Source: an uncultured Erysipelotrichaceae bacterium (lineage in GTDB: Bacteria; Bacillota_I; Bacilli_A; Erysipelotrichales; Coprobacillaceae). From it: DNA of 9,771 nucleotides. Shown piece by piece: positions 1-6,895 of this stretch. The translations under genes were made by a program, and so were the position numbers. The DNA lies in assembly GCA_900550005.1 (NCBI GenBank), contig URQL01000052.1:1-9771 (forward strand). Reading direction: 5' to 3'. Position 1 is the first letter of the stretch. Every line of letters starts with the position of its first letter. The notes under the pieces were generated by a model. It was given only the letters and a program-made list of their open reading frames with translations. It was not told the DNA's origin and made no database searches.

Positions 1-1995
1 TGTCACATTGTTGAAAAACGTGTTTTAGAAAGAAACGATCCAGAAGTACGTATCGCAACAATGCATAACATTGTCGAAGAAGCTTTAGAAGCAACAAATC
101 CTAAAGTAGCGAAAAGCTATCGTGATTATCGTAACTATAAACAAGATTTCGTACAAATGTTAGATGAAGTTTATAAAAAATCACAATCGATCATGTACAT
201 TGGTGATAAAGAAAATTCAAACACAGATAGAGCACTTGTTTCAACAAAACGTAGTTTAATTTTTAACCAATTAAATAAAGAACTTTACCAAAAATTCTTT
301 TTAACAACAGAGGAATTACAAGCTTGTCGTGATGGTTATATCTATATTCATGATATGTCTGCTCGTCGCGATACAATGAACTGTTGTTTATTTGATGTTC
401 AAAACGTTTTAAAAGGCGGATTTGAAATGGGAAACTTGTGGTATAACGAACCAAAAACACTTGATGTTGCCTTTGATGTTATTGGCGATATTATTTTATC
501 TGCTGCAAGTCAACAATATGGTGGTTTTACTGTTCCAAGCGTTGATTTACTACTTGAACCTTATGCAATCAAACAATATGACATTTTACTAAAAAAATAC
601 AAAGAATTAGGTCTTGACGATCTAAAAGCTGAAGAAGTAGCTTTAAAAGATATTGACCGTGAATTTAGACAAGGTTTCCAAGGTTGGGAATATAAATTCA
701 ACTCTGTTTCTTCATCTCGTGGAGATTATCCATTTATCACTGTAACAACAGGTACAGGTACAGGAAAGTTCGCAAAAATGGCTTCTTTAAAATTATTTGA
801 AGTAAGAAAAAACGGGCAAGGTAAAGCAGGAAATAAAAAACCTGTTCTTTTCCCAAAAATCGTATTCTTATATGATGAAAACTTACATGGTGAAGGCAAA
901 GAACTTGAAGATGTTTTCAATGCCGGTGTTCTTTGTTCAAGTAAAACAATGTATCCTGATTGGTTAAGTTTAACTGGTGAAGGTTATATTGCTAGCATGT
1001 ATAAAAAATATGGTAAAATCATCTCCCCAATGGGATGTCGTGCTTTCTTATCTCCATGGTATGAAAGAGGAGGAATGTACCCAGCAGATGAAAATGATCA
1101 ACCTATCTTTGTAGGAAGATTTAATATCGGTGCTGTAAGTCTACACTTACCAATGATTTATGCTAAAGCAAAACATGAATCACGTGATTTCTATGAAGTT
1201 TTAGACTACTATCTAAACTTGATACGTGAACTTCATTTACGTACATATGATTATTTAGGAGAAATGAAAGCTTCTGTTAATCCACTTGCTTATTGTGAAG
1301 GTGGTTTCTATGGTGGACACCTTGGACTAAACGACAAAATTAAACCTGTTCTTGAATCTGCAACAGCTTCCTTTGGAATCACTGCTTTAAATGAATTAGA
1401 ACAATTACATCATAAAAAATCACTTTACCAAGATGGTTCTTTTGCTTTAGAAGTATTGGAATACATCAATAAAAAAATAGAAGAATTTAAAAAAGAAGAC
1501 GGTCGTCTTTATGCCATTTATGGTACACCAGCTGAAAGTTTATGTGGTTTACAAGTACAACAATTCCGTAAAAAATACAGAATTGTAGAAAATGTTTCTG
1601 ATCGTGAATATGTAAGTAACTCTTTCCATTGTCACGTTACAGAAGACATTACACCAATTGAAAAACAAGACTGTGAAAAACGTTTCTGGGAATTATGTAA
1701 CGGTGGTAAAATCCAATATGTAAAATACCCTATTGATTACAATATCGGTGCTTTCAAAACTTTATTAAAAAGAGCCATGAAATTTGGTTTCTATGAAGGA
1801 GTCAACCTTTCTTTATCTTATTGCGATGATTGTGGTCATGAAGAATTAAATATGGACGTTTGTCCAGTTTGTGGAAGTACAAACCTAACTAAAATCGAAC
1901 GTATGAACGGTTATTTATCTTATTCACGCGTTAAAGGAGATACGCGTCTAAATGACGCTAAAATGGCTGAAATCAAAGAAAGGAAATCAATGTAA
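1..1995 (+). CDS. nrdD: Anaerobic (class III) ribonucleoside-triphosphate reductase, 5'-truncated by the window
   Basis: Glycyl-radical enzyme that reduces ribonucleoside triphosphates to dNTPs without oxygen, in the cytosol. The reading frame is open from base 1, and the residues before the ATG at 61 look like the end of an N-terminal ATP-cone, so the true start lies upstream and the ATG at 61 is internal. Visible landmarks: the NCC motif (Cys codons 382-387), the active-site MGC (Cys at 1036-1038), the GRFN Asn at 1123-1125, two CxxC zinc pairs (Cys at 1822, 1831, 1861, 1870), and the C-terminal R-x-x-G-Y-L glycyl-radical motif with the radical Gly at 1909-1911. The visible part is 664 codons plus TAA, consistent with a family of roughly 700 aa. 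The stop overlaps the nrdG start by one base (TAATG), so the two are coupled. Identity is near certain from the motifs and partner gene. Confidence 0.97.
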   Translation, partial: CHIVEKRVLERNDPEVRIATMHNIVEEALEATNPKVAKSYRDYRNYKQDFVQMLDEVYKKSQSIMYIGDKENSNTDRALVSTKRSLIFNQLNKELYQKFFLTTEELQACRDGYIYIHDMSARRDTMNCCLFDVQNVLKGGFEMGNLWYNEPKTLDVAFDVIGDIILSAASQQYGGFTVPSVDLLLEPYAIKQYDILLKKYKELGLDDLKAEEVALKDIDREFRQGFQGWEYKFNSVSSSRGDYPFITVTTGTGTGKFAKMASLKLFEVRKNGQGKAGNKKPVLFPKIVFLYDENLHGEGKELEDVFNAGVLCSSKTMYPDWLSLTGEGYIASMYKKYGKIISPMGCRAFLSPWYERGGMYPADENDQPIFVGRFNIGAVSLHLPMIYAKAKHESRDFYEVLDYYLNLIRELHLRTYDYLGEMKASVNPLAYCEGGFYGGHLGLNDKIKPVLESATASFGITALNELEQLHHKKSLYQDGSFALEVLEYINKKIEEFKKEDGRLYAIYGTPAESLCGLQVQQFRKKYRIVENVSDREYVSNSFHCHVTEDITPIEKQDCEKRFWELCNGGKIQYVKYPIDYNIGAFKTLLKRAMKFGFYEGVNLSLSYCDDCGHEELNMDVCPVCGSTNLTKIERMNGYLSYSRVKGDTRLNDAKMAEIKERKSM

Positions 1996-2489
1996 TGCTT
2001 CGTTATCATAATATTACAAAAGATGATATGCTAAACGGGGACGGGTTACGCACCGTTCTTTGGCTTTCAGGTTGTACACATGCTTGTGAACAATGTCAAA
2101 ATCCCATCACTTGGGATATTCATGGTGGATTAGAATTTGACCAAGCAGCAAAAGAAGAATTATTCGAACTGCTTAGTCGTGATTACATTTCTGGAATCAC
2201 TTTTAGTGGTGGTGATCCTTTACACCCACTAAATCGTGATGGAGTGAAGAATTTGATTTTAGAAATCAAAGAAAAATTTCCTACTAAAACGATTTGGCTT
2301 TACACTGGATTTTTATTCGAAGAAATTCAAGACTTAGACTTCATTAAAGACATCGATGTCCTCATTGATGGTAAATTCATCTTAAGCTTACTTGACCATA
2401 CATTACATTGGAAAGGAAGCTCAAATCAACGTGTTATCGATGTGAAAAAAACACTTGAAAAAAAGCAAATTATTTTACATAACACATAG
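1995..2489 (+). CDS. nrdG: Anaerobic ribonucleotide reductase activating protein (radical SAM activase)
   Basis: Radical SAM enzyme that uses a 4Fe-4S cluster and S-adenosylmethionine to place the glycyl radical on NrdD. The 164-aa protein has the cluster motif CxxxCxxC as CTHACEQC (Cys27, Cys31, Cys34) and the SAM-binding SGGDP at residues 71-75. The N-terminal NGDGLRTVLWLSGC stretch is typical of NrdG. The length matches the usual 155-175 aa. The ATG at 1995 overlaps the nrdD TAA by one base, and a modest AAAGGA-type SD lies at the end of nrdD, so translation is probably coupled. The TAG stop is inside the stem of the following terminator, which ends the nrdDG unit. Known partners and motifs leave little doubt. 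Confidence 0.97.
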   Translation: MLRYHNITKDDMLNGDGLRTVLWLSGCTHACEQCQNPITWDIHGGLEFDQAAKEELFELLSRDYISGITFSGGDPLHPLNRDGVKNLILEIKEKFPTKTIWLYTGFLFEEIQDLDFIKDIDVLIDGKFILSLLDHTLHWKGSSNQRVIDVKKTLEKKQIILHNT

Positions 2490-2510
2490 GGCTAGGCCCT
2501 ATTTTTTTTA
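2486..2510 (+). terminator. Rho-independent terminator of nrdDG
   Basis: A perfect 7-bp stem ATAGGGC / GCCCTAT with loop TAG (2486-2502) is followed by a run of eight or more T. The left arm contains the nrdG TAG stop codon. It separates nrdDG from the MATE gene. Confidence 0.9.
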
Positions 2511-2529
2511 CACAAACTTAACATTATCA

Positions 2530-2558
2530 TTGTATTTTAAAAATAAAAGTATTAACAT
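2530..2558 (+). promoter_or_regulatory. Possible promoter for the MATE gene
   Basis: TTGTAT (2530-2535), a 17-base spacer and TAACAT (2553-2558) lie between the nrdG terminator and the MATE start. Each box is only a moderate match to TTGACA/TATAAT in very AT-rich DNA. A promoter is expected here because a terminator precedes the gene, but the exact boxes are uncertain. Confidence 0.3.
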
Positions 2559-2583
2559 ATTAAACATGAAAGGGGTAAAAATA

Positions 2584-3948
2584 ATGAATGAATCGAAAAA
2601 AACAGTAGATATGCTTCATGGGCCAATGTTTAAAAAAATCATCTTTTTTGCTTTACCATTAGCTCTTTCAAGTATTCTACAATTACTATTTAATGCAGCA
2701 GATACCATTGTTGTAGGTCGTTTTGCCGGAAGTCAAGCACTTGCTGCAGTAGGATCAAACGGAGCTTTGATCAACTTAATCGTTAATGCATTCATGGGGT
2801 TATCCATTGGGGCAAATGTTATTGTTGCAAGATACCGTGGACAAGGGGATGACAAAAAAATCAACAAAGCCGTCCATACATCCATCACAATAAGTATTAT
2901 TTGCGGAATCATCCTTGCCTTTATTGGTTTTTTTGTTGCACCAAAATTACTTGTATTAATGTCAACTCCTGAAGATGTCATTAATTTATCAAGTTTATAT
3001 TTAAAAATCTATTTCTTAGGTATGCCTTTTATGATGCTTTATAACTTCGGGGCAGCGATTTTAAGATCCATTGGAGATACAAAAAGACCACTTTATTTCT
3101 TAACCATTGCCGGTGTAGTTAATGTGGTATTAAACTTAGTTTTTGTTATTTTATTTAATATGTCTGTAGCTGGGGTTGCTATTGCAACAGTTATTTCACA
3201 AGTTATTTCTTCATTACTTGTTACAAGAAGTTTGACTCATGAACAAGGTGCATTACAACTTCACTTAAATCAACTTACAGTTGATAAAGAATGTTTGATC
3301 GACATTGTTAAAGTAGGGTTGCCTGCTGGATTACAAGGATGTATTTTCTCTTTAAGTAATGTTGTTATTCAATCTTCTGTAAACAGTTTTGGTTCAATAG
3401 TTGTAGCAGGAAACTCTGCTGCAGTCAATATCGAAGGTTTCATCTATGTTACAATGAACTCCTTCCACCAATCTGCAGTAACATTCTCTTCACAAAACTA
3501 TGGAGCTAAACAATACAAACGTTGTGATAAAGCTTTACTTATTTCTATTGCTTGTGCTGCAATAATCGGTACAGCCTTAGGATTCTTATTTATTGCTTTT
3601 GGTACACAACTATTAAGCCTTTATACAACAGATCCAGAAGTTATTAAAGCTGGTTTAGTACGTATGGATTATATGTTTAGATATCAAGCTATTAACGGTT
3701 CAATGGACGTTATGGTCGGAGGACTTAGAGCAATTGGTTACTCAGTACTTCCTACTATTGTTTCATTAACTGGGGTTTGTGCATTCCGTTTATTATGGAT
3801 CGCTACAATATTTAAAGCAAGTCCATCTATCCATATTCTTTACTTAGTTTATCCAGTCAGTTGGATAATTACAACAACAGCTCATGTTATCAGTTACTTG
3901 ATCGTAAGAAGAAAATTAAATAAAAAAGAACCACAAGATAACAAATAA
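2584..3948 (+). CDS. MATE family multidrug/cation-coupled efflux transporter
   Basis: Integral membrane antiporter predicted to export drugs or metabolites in exchange for Na+ or H+. At 454 aa it has the usual MATE length, with about twelve hydrophobic helices in two six-helix halves. The N-terminal signature is clear: the LP of helix 1 (Pro25), then FNAADTIVVGRF with Asp40. The second half carries the VNIEGFIYVTMNSFHQ...NYGAKQYKR stretch typical of the family. I chose the ATG at 2584 because AAAGGGG at 2569-2575 sits eight bases upstream and the protein then starts with the usual MNESKK...MLHGPMFKKI. The frame is open further upstream to an ATG at 2455 inside nrdG, and another in-frame ATG is at 2566, but neither has an SD. 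The gene is probably monocistronic. Substrate cannot be told from sequence. Confidence 0.95.
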   Translation: MNESKKTVDMLHGPMFKKIIFFALPLALSSILQLLFNAADTIVVGRFAGSQALAAVGSNGALINLIVNAFMGLSIGANVIVARYRGQGDDKKINKAVHTSITISIICGIILAFIGFFVAPKLLVLMSTPEDVINLSSLYLKIYFLGMPFMMLYNFGAAILRSIGDTKRPLYFLTIAGVVNVVLNLVFVILFNMSVAGVAIATVISQVISSLLVTRSLTHEQGALQLHLNQLTVDKECLIDIVKVGLPAGLQGCIFSLSNVVIQSSVNSFGSIVVAGNSAAVNIEGFIYVTMNSFHQSAVTFSSQNYGAKQYKRCDKALLISIACAAIIGTALGFLFIAFGTQLLSLYTTDPEVIKAGLVRMDYMFRYQAINGSMDVMVGGLRAIGYSVLPTIVSLTGVCAFRLLWIATIFKASPSIHILYLVYPVSWIITTTAHVISYLIVRRKLNKKEPQDNK

Positions 3949-3956
3949 ATAAATTC

Positions 3957-3991
3957 AAAGGAGATGTTCAAAATGAGCATCTCCTTTTTTT
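3957..3991 (+). terminator. Strong terminator after the MATE gene, between convergent genes
   Basis: GGAGATGTTCA (3960-3970), loop AAA and TGAGCATCTCC (3974-3984) form an 11-bp stem with one G-U pair, followed by seven T. AAA/TTT extends the stem. The T run overlaps the TAA stop of the - strand zinc-ribbon gene at 3990. On the - strand the stem is followed only by TTTG, so it may act weakly as the terminator of that gene too. Confidence 0.92.
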
Positions 3992-4256
3992 AAAATAAAC
4001 CAATAATAAATTTAACAACAAAACAAGTAACATAAATCACAAAAATAGTAAACAATACTGCACCAGTTTTATTCTCTTTAGTCCATTTGATTGGTTGTTT
4101 ACCTTGTATCGATCTATTTTTCATCAACTGTATAGGTTCGATAATATGATCAAAATTATTTCGATACGTTACTTTGTTTAACTTTTTTCCACACTCAAAA
4201 CAATAATCATCATCTTGATAAAGTCGTGCATGACAATAAGGACAATATTTTTTCAC
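3990..4256 (-). CDS. Small zinc-ribbon membrane protein (downstream copy of a tandem pair)
   Basis: Eighty-eight aa. The N-terminal zinc ribbon is CPYC...CFEC-type with Cys5, Cys8, Cys19 and Cys22. A polar linker follows, then one hydrophobic helix at about residues 65-87 running to the C-terminus, so the ribbon is probably cytoplasmic and tail-anchored. The start is GTG: GGGAGG lies exactly seven bases upstream, and the neighbouring paralogue has the same SD and spacing before its matching MKK. The first 40 residues are nearly identical to the paralogue (MKKxCPYCHARLYQ, the KKLNKVTYR stretch, NFDHIIEP), while the linker and helix differ. No function is recognised. Small zinc-ribbon proteins with a C-terminal helix are common in Bacillota and mostly uncharacterised. 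Zinc binding is inferred from the cysteines. Confidence 0.8.
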   Translation of the reverse strand: MKKYCPYCHARLYQDDDYCFECGKKLNKVTYRNNFDHIIEPIQLMKNRSIQGKQPIKWTKENKTGAVLFTIFVIYVTCFVVKFIIGLF

Positions 4257-4563
4257 AACGAGACCTCCCTTTTTTCTATTATAAATTGAATATTATAGGT
4301 ATTTAAAAATAACTCTTACTAAATAAAGAATAAATAAAACAAACAATCCCGCCATCCAATCCGTATCATCTTTTAAAGGGGTCTTTTTTGTTTTAGAAGA
4401 ATCCCCATTATTTAATTTGGCAGGTTCGATAATATGATCAAAATTTTTACGATAAGTCACTTTATTTAGCTTTTTTCCACATTCAAAACAATAATCATTC
4501 TCGCCTTGATAAAGTCGTGCATGACAATAAGGACAATCCTTTTTCATCATCATTCCTCCCTTT
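4134..4563. repeat. Tandem duplication: direct repeats of the zinc-ribbon gene 5' half
   Basis: The segments at about 4134-4270 and 4422-4563 are directly repeated. They share an identical AGGTTCGATAATATGATCAA stretch (from 4134 and 4422), the zinc-ribbon coding region with only scattered changes, and a CCTCCCTTT SD block. Similarity stops abruptly at the linker and membrane-helix coding part. This indicates duplication of one gene, with later divergence of the tails or gene conversion of the heads. Confidence 0.85.
4293..4547 (-). CDS. Small zinc-ribbon membrane protein (upstream copy of a tandem pair)
   Basis: Eighty-four aa beginning MKKDCPYC. Zinc-ribbon cysteines are Cys5, Cys8, Cys20 and Cys23, with one more residue between the two pairs than in the downstream copy. 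A hydrophilic Lys/Asp-rich linker is followed by a C-terminal hydrophobic helix at about residues 64-82. Three ATG codons run in a row (4545-4553). I chose the third (start 4547) because GGGAGG then lies seven bases away, exactly as for the paralogue; the first ATG would touch the SD. The frame stays open further upstream, but that extension crosses the cutC terminator and is not credible. The gap to the next copy is 36 bases, so the two are likely co-transcribed. Function unknown. Confidence 0.8.
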   Translation of the reverse strand: MKKDCPYCHARLYQGENDYCFECGKKLNKVTYRKNFDHIIEPAKLNNGDSSKTKKTPLKDDTDWMAGLFVLFILYLVRVIFKYL

Positions 4564-4575
4564 CTTCTTGTTCTT

Positions 4576-4584
4576 ATTGTATCA
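4576..4584 (-). promoter_or_regulatory. Extended -10 promoter for the zinc-ribbon pair
   Basis: On the - strand TGATACAAT (TGnTACAAT) matches an extended -10 element, with five of six bases of TATAAT. It lies just after the T run of the cutC terminator and about 29 bases before the chosen ATG. No -35 box is apparent at the standard distance, as tolerated by extended -10 promoters. Confidence 0.45.
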
Positions 4585-4585
4585 T

Positions 4586-4607
4586 AAAAAAGAACCCTAA
4601 GGTTCTT
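4586..4607 (-). terminator. Terminator of the glycosylasparaginase-cutC unit
   Basis: On the - strand a 7-bp stem AAGAACC / GGTTCTT with a four-base loop is followed by a six-T run (A run at 4586-4591 on the + strand). The first arm contains the last base(s) of the cutC TAA stop codon. Confidence 0.88.
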
Positions 4608-5346
4608 AAATTGAAGCAACTAATTTTTCCACAAGTTCTTTAGATACAATTTCATAATCATTTTCATGAGGTGAAGTTGCATAAGCATATGTTACATGAT
4701 TTGAAGAAGTTGTTGGATCGTTTAACCAATCTTTACAAGAACTATGTACTTGATAGATTCCCGTATAATCCATCATTTCTTTAGCATTTGAAGCATTCAT
4801 TCCACTTCCAGCTAAGATTTGAATTTGATCTCCATAATGGCTTTGTAAATATTTGATAACTTCTTTACCATCCATTGCTTTAGCTTCTAATCCACTTGTT
4901 AAAACACGATTAACGCCTAAATCAATCAATTGTCTAATCGCTTGATCATAATCTTTTACACAATCAAAAGCACGATGGAATACAGCTGTTTTGTGATAAG
5001 ATTTAATGATTTCAATCATTTCTTGATTACGTTTTAAGTCAATATTTCCATCTTGATCCAAAATGCCAAAAGCAATACCATCCGCTCCATTTTCAAGTAG
5101 ATCTTTGGCTTCTTCTTTCATGATTAAAAAGTCTTCATCATTATAACAAAATCCTGCTCCACGAGGTCGCACCATACAAATAACTTCTAAATCAAAATCT
5201 TTTTTTACTTGTCTTAAAGTTGCCACACTTGGTGTTAAGCCTCCTAAATAAAGTGCACTATTTAATTCAATACGTTTTGCTTTTCCTAAATAAGCATTTT
5301 TAGCATCATAATAACTTCCACAACAAATTTCAACTATACGTTCCAT
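4606..5346 (-). CDS. cutC: CutC family protein (copper homeostasis/TIM-barrel protein)
   Basis: The 246-aa protein matches the CutC family (E. coli CutC is about 248 aa), which forms a TIM barrel in the cytosol. Seen: N-terminal MERIVEICCGS strand, RIELNS, a CMVRPRG motif (VRPR 59-62), the FHRAFD motif (HRAFD 124-128), AGSG at 179-182 and His201 in a terminal VHSS. The start at 5346 is one base after the preceding gene's TAA and has GAGG nine bases upstream. In-frame GTG 5361 and ATG 5355 have no usable SD and would overlap the neighbour. The family was named for copper tolerance, but its copper role is disputed and no clear copper-binding motif is visible here. Tight coupling to a glycosylasparaginase suggests a metabolic role instead, which is inference. 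Confidence 0.92.
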   Translation of the reverse strand: MERIVEICCGSYYDAKNAYLGKAKRIELNSALYLGGLTPSVATLRQVKKDFDLEVICMVRPRGAGFCYNDEDFLIMKEEAKDLLENGADGIAFGILDQDGNIDLKRNQEMIEIIKSYHKTAVFHRAFDCVKDYDQAIRQLIDLGVNRVLTSGLEAKAMDGKEVIKYLQSHYGDQIQILAGSGMNASNAKEMMDYTGIYQVHSSCKDWLNDPTTSSNHVTYAYATSPHENDYEIVSKELVEKLVASI

Positions 5347-5347
5347 T

Positions 5348-6307
5348 TTATTCATCCTCACTTATGGGTGCCATTCTAGATGATAAGTAATTATCGATCC
5401 ATTCTTGGCTTGCTTTTTCATGATAACTTTTTCCATTTTCATCATGTTTAACAAGATAAACGGTAGGTTCTAAATTTTCATTAGCTACTACAAAAGAAAA
5501 TCCTTCAATATTGCTTGCTGAACCAAAATTTCCATTTTTATCCATTGCTACTACAGATAAATCACCTGCTTTTCCACGACGTTTGGTTAATTCTTGATCT
5601 AATTTACTTACCGCAATTTCACAAGCCTCTTGTGGTAGATGTCCTTCCTTCATTAAACGGACGATTTCATAAGAAATACATCCTTTCATTAAATCTTCAC
5701 CTAATCCCGTAGCTGTAGCACCACCTACATTCGAATCCGCATAAAAACCAGATCCAACAATAGGAGAATCCCCTACACGGCCTTGTTTTTTCATAAATAA
5801 GCCACTTGTTGAAGTTGCCGAACAAATTGTACCGGTTTGATCTAAACACACCATACCAACCGTATCATGCCCTGCATAAGGTTTTAATTCTTGATTTAAT
5901 TCTTTTACTCTTTTACGATAGAAAATCTTAGCACGATCGGTTAGCATTGTTTTTCTTTCAAAGCCTTCCTTGTGAGCATATTTTTCTGCACCTGCTCCTA
6001 CTAAGATATTATTTACGCTTTCGGTTGATAATTTTCTTGCAATTTTAATTGGATTAGCAAAATCTTTAATCGCCCCTACAGCACCTACACTAAGTGTATT
6101 TCCATCCATAAAAGCAGAATCCAATTCGACTTCCATTTCTTCATTAGGAAGCCCCCCATATCCTACTGATTTATAATATGGATTATCTTCAACATCCATA
6201 ATTGCAATTTCAATTGCATCCGCTGATTTCTTTTCATCTTTTAACATATGGCTTGCTTTTGTGATCCCGTCAGCTGCCATTGTCCATGTCGCTATAATAC
6301 CCCACAT
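5348..6307 (-). CDS. N4-(beta-N-acetylglucosaminyl)-L-asparaginase (glycosylasparaginase, Ntn hydrolase)
   Basis: Cleaves the GlcNAc-Asn bond left after glycoprotein breakdown, giving aspartate and an aminoglucosamine that decays to GlcNAc and ammonia. The 319-aa proenzyme should self-cleave before Thr149 in GHDTVGM, which becomes the N-terminal nucleophile. The TSTSG (165-169), GRVGDSP (Arg177, Asp180, substrate binding) and GATATG (with Thr200-Gly201) blocks are all present, as in aspartylglucosaminidase. No signal peptide: MWGIIATWTMAADG matches cytosolic bacterial members, so the substrate must be imported or arise inside. AAGGAGGG lies ten bases before the ATG. It is the first gene of a unit with cutC and has its own promoter. 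A plain plant-type isoaspartyl peptidase is the alternative, but HDT followed by RVGDSP favours glycosylasparaginase. Confidence 0.92.
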   Translation of the reverse strand: MWGIIATWTMAADGITKASHMLKDEKKSADAIEIAIMDVEDNPYYKSVGYGGLPNEEMEVELDSAFMDGNTLSVGAVGAIKDFANPIKIARKLSTESVNNILVGAGAEKYAHKEGFERKTMLTDRAKIFYRKRVKELNQELKPYAGHDTVGMVCLDQTGTICSATSTSGLFMKKQGRVGDSPIVGSGFYADSNVGGATATGLGEDLMKGCISYEIVRLMKEGHLPQEACEIAVSKLDQELTKRRGKAGDLSVVAMDKNGNFGSASNIEGFSFVVANENLEPTVYLVKHDENGKSYHEKASQEWIDNYLSSRMAPISEDE

Positions 6308-6337
6308 GTTTTTTTGTCCCTCCTTATTTGATCATCT

Positions 6338-6359
6338 TAAAATAAGTATACCTATTTTA
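6338..6359. promoter_or_regulatory. Operator-like palindrome over the -10 box
   Basis: A 22-base inverted repeat with a single mismatched pair (6345/6352): arms TAAAATA and TATTTTA flank a central GTATAC. It covers the -10 element of the glycosylasparaginase promoter, the usual place for a repressor site. The regulator is not in this window. AT-rich DNA makes palindromes more likely by chance, but 10 of 11 pairs is notable. Confidence 0.45.
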
Positions 6360-6373
6360 TGATAATGTGTCCA
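6345..6373 (-). promoter_or_regulatory. Promoter of the glycosylasparaginase-cutC unit
   Basis: On the - strand: TGGACA (-35, five of six matches; 6368-6373), a 17-base spacer, and TATACT (-10, five of six; 6345-6350). The leader to the ATG is about 30 bases and includes the strong SD at 6318-6325. Confidence 0.75.
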
Positions 6374-6375
6374 TG

Positions 6376-6403
6376 AAAAAAGGATAATTTAATAATTATC
6401 CTT
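6376..6403 (-). terminator. Terminator of the recombinase-lipoprotein unit
   Basis: On the - strand AAGGATAATT (6394-6403), a four-base loop, and AATTATCC followed by a T run form a 10-bp stem. The stem contains part of the lipoprotein TAA stop codon (6389-6391). It separates this unit from the glycosylasparaginase promoter just downstream. Confidence 0.85.
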
Positions 6404-6895
6404 CATCCAAGTATAAAATTCATCTAAAAATTCTTGATATTTTTCTTTTTGTTTTTCTTCATCTTCAATTTTATAATAATCTAAATCTAAAAATGTATAT
6501 TTTGCTTTTACTTTTCCATTTACATAACGGACAAGAGTGGGTGTCCAATCAAAATTCAAATTTTTTTGTATATTTTCATAAAATGTCTTTTCTTGTTCTG
6601 AGGCATCCTCTTTTTTAGCGTTATCTCTAAAATTTTGAATATTTAAATAATAAATACCTTGATTCGTTTGATCAACATAAGTTTCTAAATAAGGATAAAA
6701 TTCTTTACAATCACCACAATCAGGACGTCCAATGTAAAGTAAGAAATCTTCATTTTGTCCTAATTTTTCTACAAGTGAGTTATAATCGATTTCTTCAATC
6801 GTAGTTACACGATCCTTTGATGCTTCTTCTTTTTTTGTATAAGCACAACCAAAAACTAAAATAATAACAAAACTTAGTAAAAGTGTTTTTTTCAT
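6389..6895 (-). CDS. Thioredoxin-like lipoprotein
   Basis: The 168-aa protein has a short Lys-Lys start, a hydrophobic stretch (residues 4-15) and a lipobox VFGC with Cys17 as lipidation site (Phe at -2 is a little unusual). A thioredoxin fold follows: FLLYIGRPDCGDCKEF holds the redox pair Cys60-Gly-Asp-Cys63, and DWTPT holds the expected cis-Pro119. The YIGRxxCxxCxxF pattern resembles the bacteriocin-transport-accessory type of thioredoxin-like proteins. The tail is rich in Lys, Glu and Tyr. It should be anchored outside the membrane and act in thiol-disulfide exchange; the substrate is unknown. The ATG directly follows the recombinase TAA (TAAATG) with GGGG five bases before it, so its translation is probably coupled to the recombinase. 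No bacteriocin or disulfide-partner gene is in the window. Confidence 0.85.
   Translation of the reverse strand: MKKTLLLSFVIILVFGCAYTKKEEASKDRVTTIEEIDYNSLVEKLGQNEDFLLYIGRPDCGDCKEFYPYLETYVDQTNQGIYYLNIQNFRDNAKKEDASEQEKTFYENIQKNLNFDWTPTLVRYVNGKVKAKYTFLDLDYYKIEDEEKQKEKYQEFLDEFYTWMKDNY

Noticed and set aside
61..63. ATG at 61 as the start of nrdD
   Set aside because: The frame is open to base 1 with ATP-cone-like residues and there is no SD before 61; the gene is truncated by the window.
263..920. Antisense frames in nrdD and the other antisense frames inside the MATE, glycosylasparaginase, recombinase and gpmI genes
   Set aside because: They lie wholly within strong conserved genes, lack SDs and encode no recognisable proteins.
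2455..2583. Upstream extension of the MATE gene into nrdG
   Set aside because: It crosses the nrdG terminator, has no SD, and adds non-family residues. The AAAGGGG-backed ATG at 2584 is better.
4548..4619. Longer N-terminus for the upstream zinc-ribbon protein
   Set aside because: It would run through the cutC terminator and its promoter, and has no counterpart in the paralogue.
5347..5361. GTG 5361 or ATG 5355 as cutC start
   Set aside because: No SD at a workable distance and overlap with the preceding gene; the ATG at 5346 has GAGG nine bases before it.
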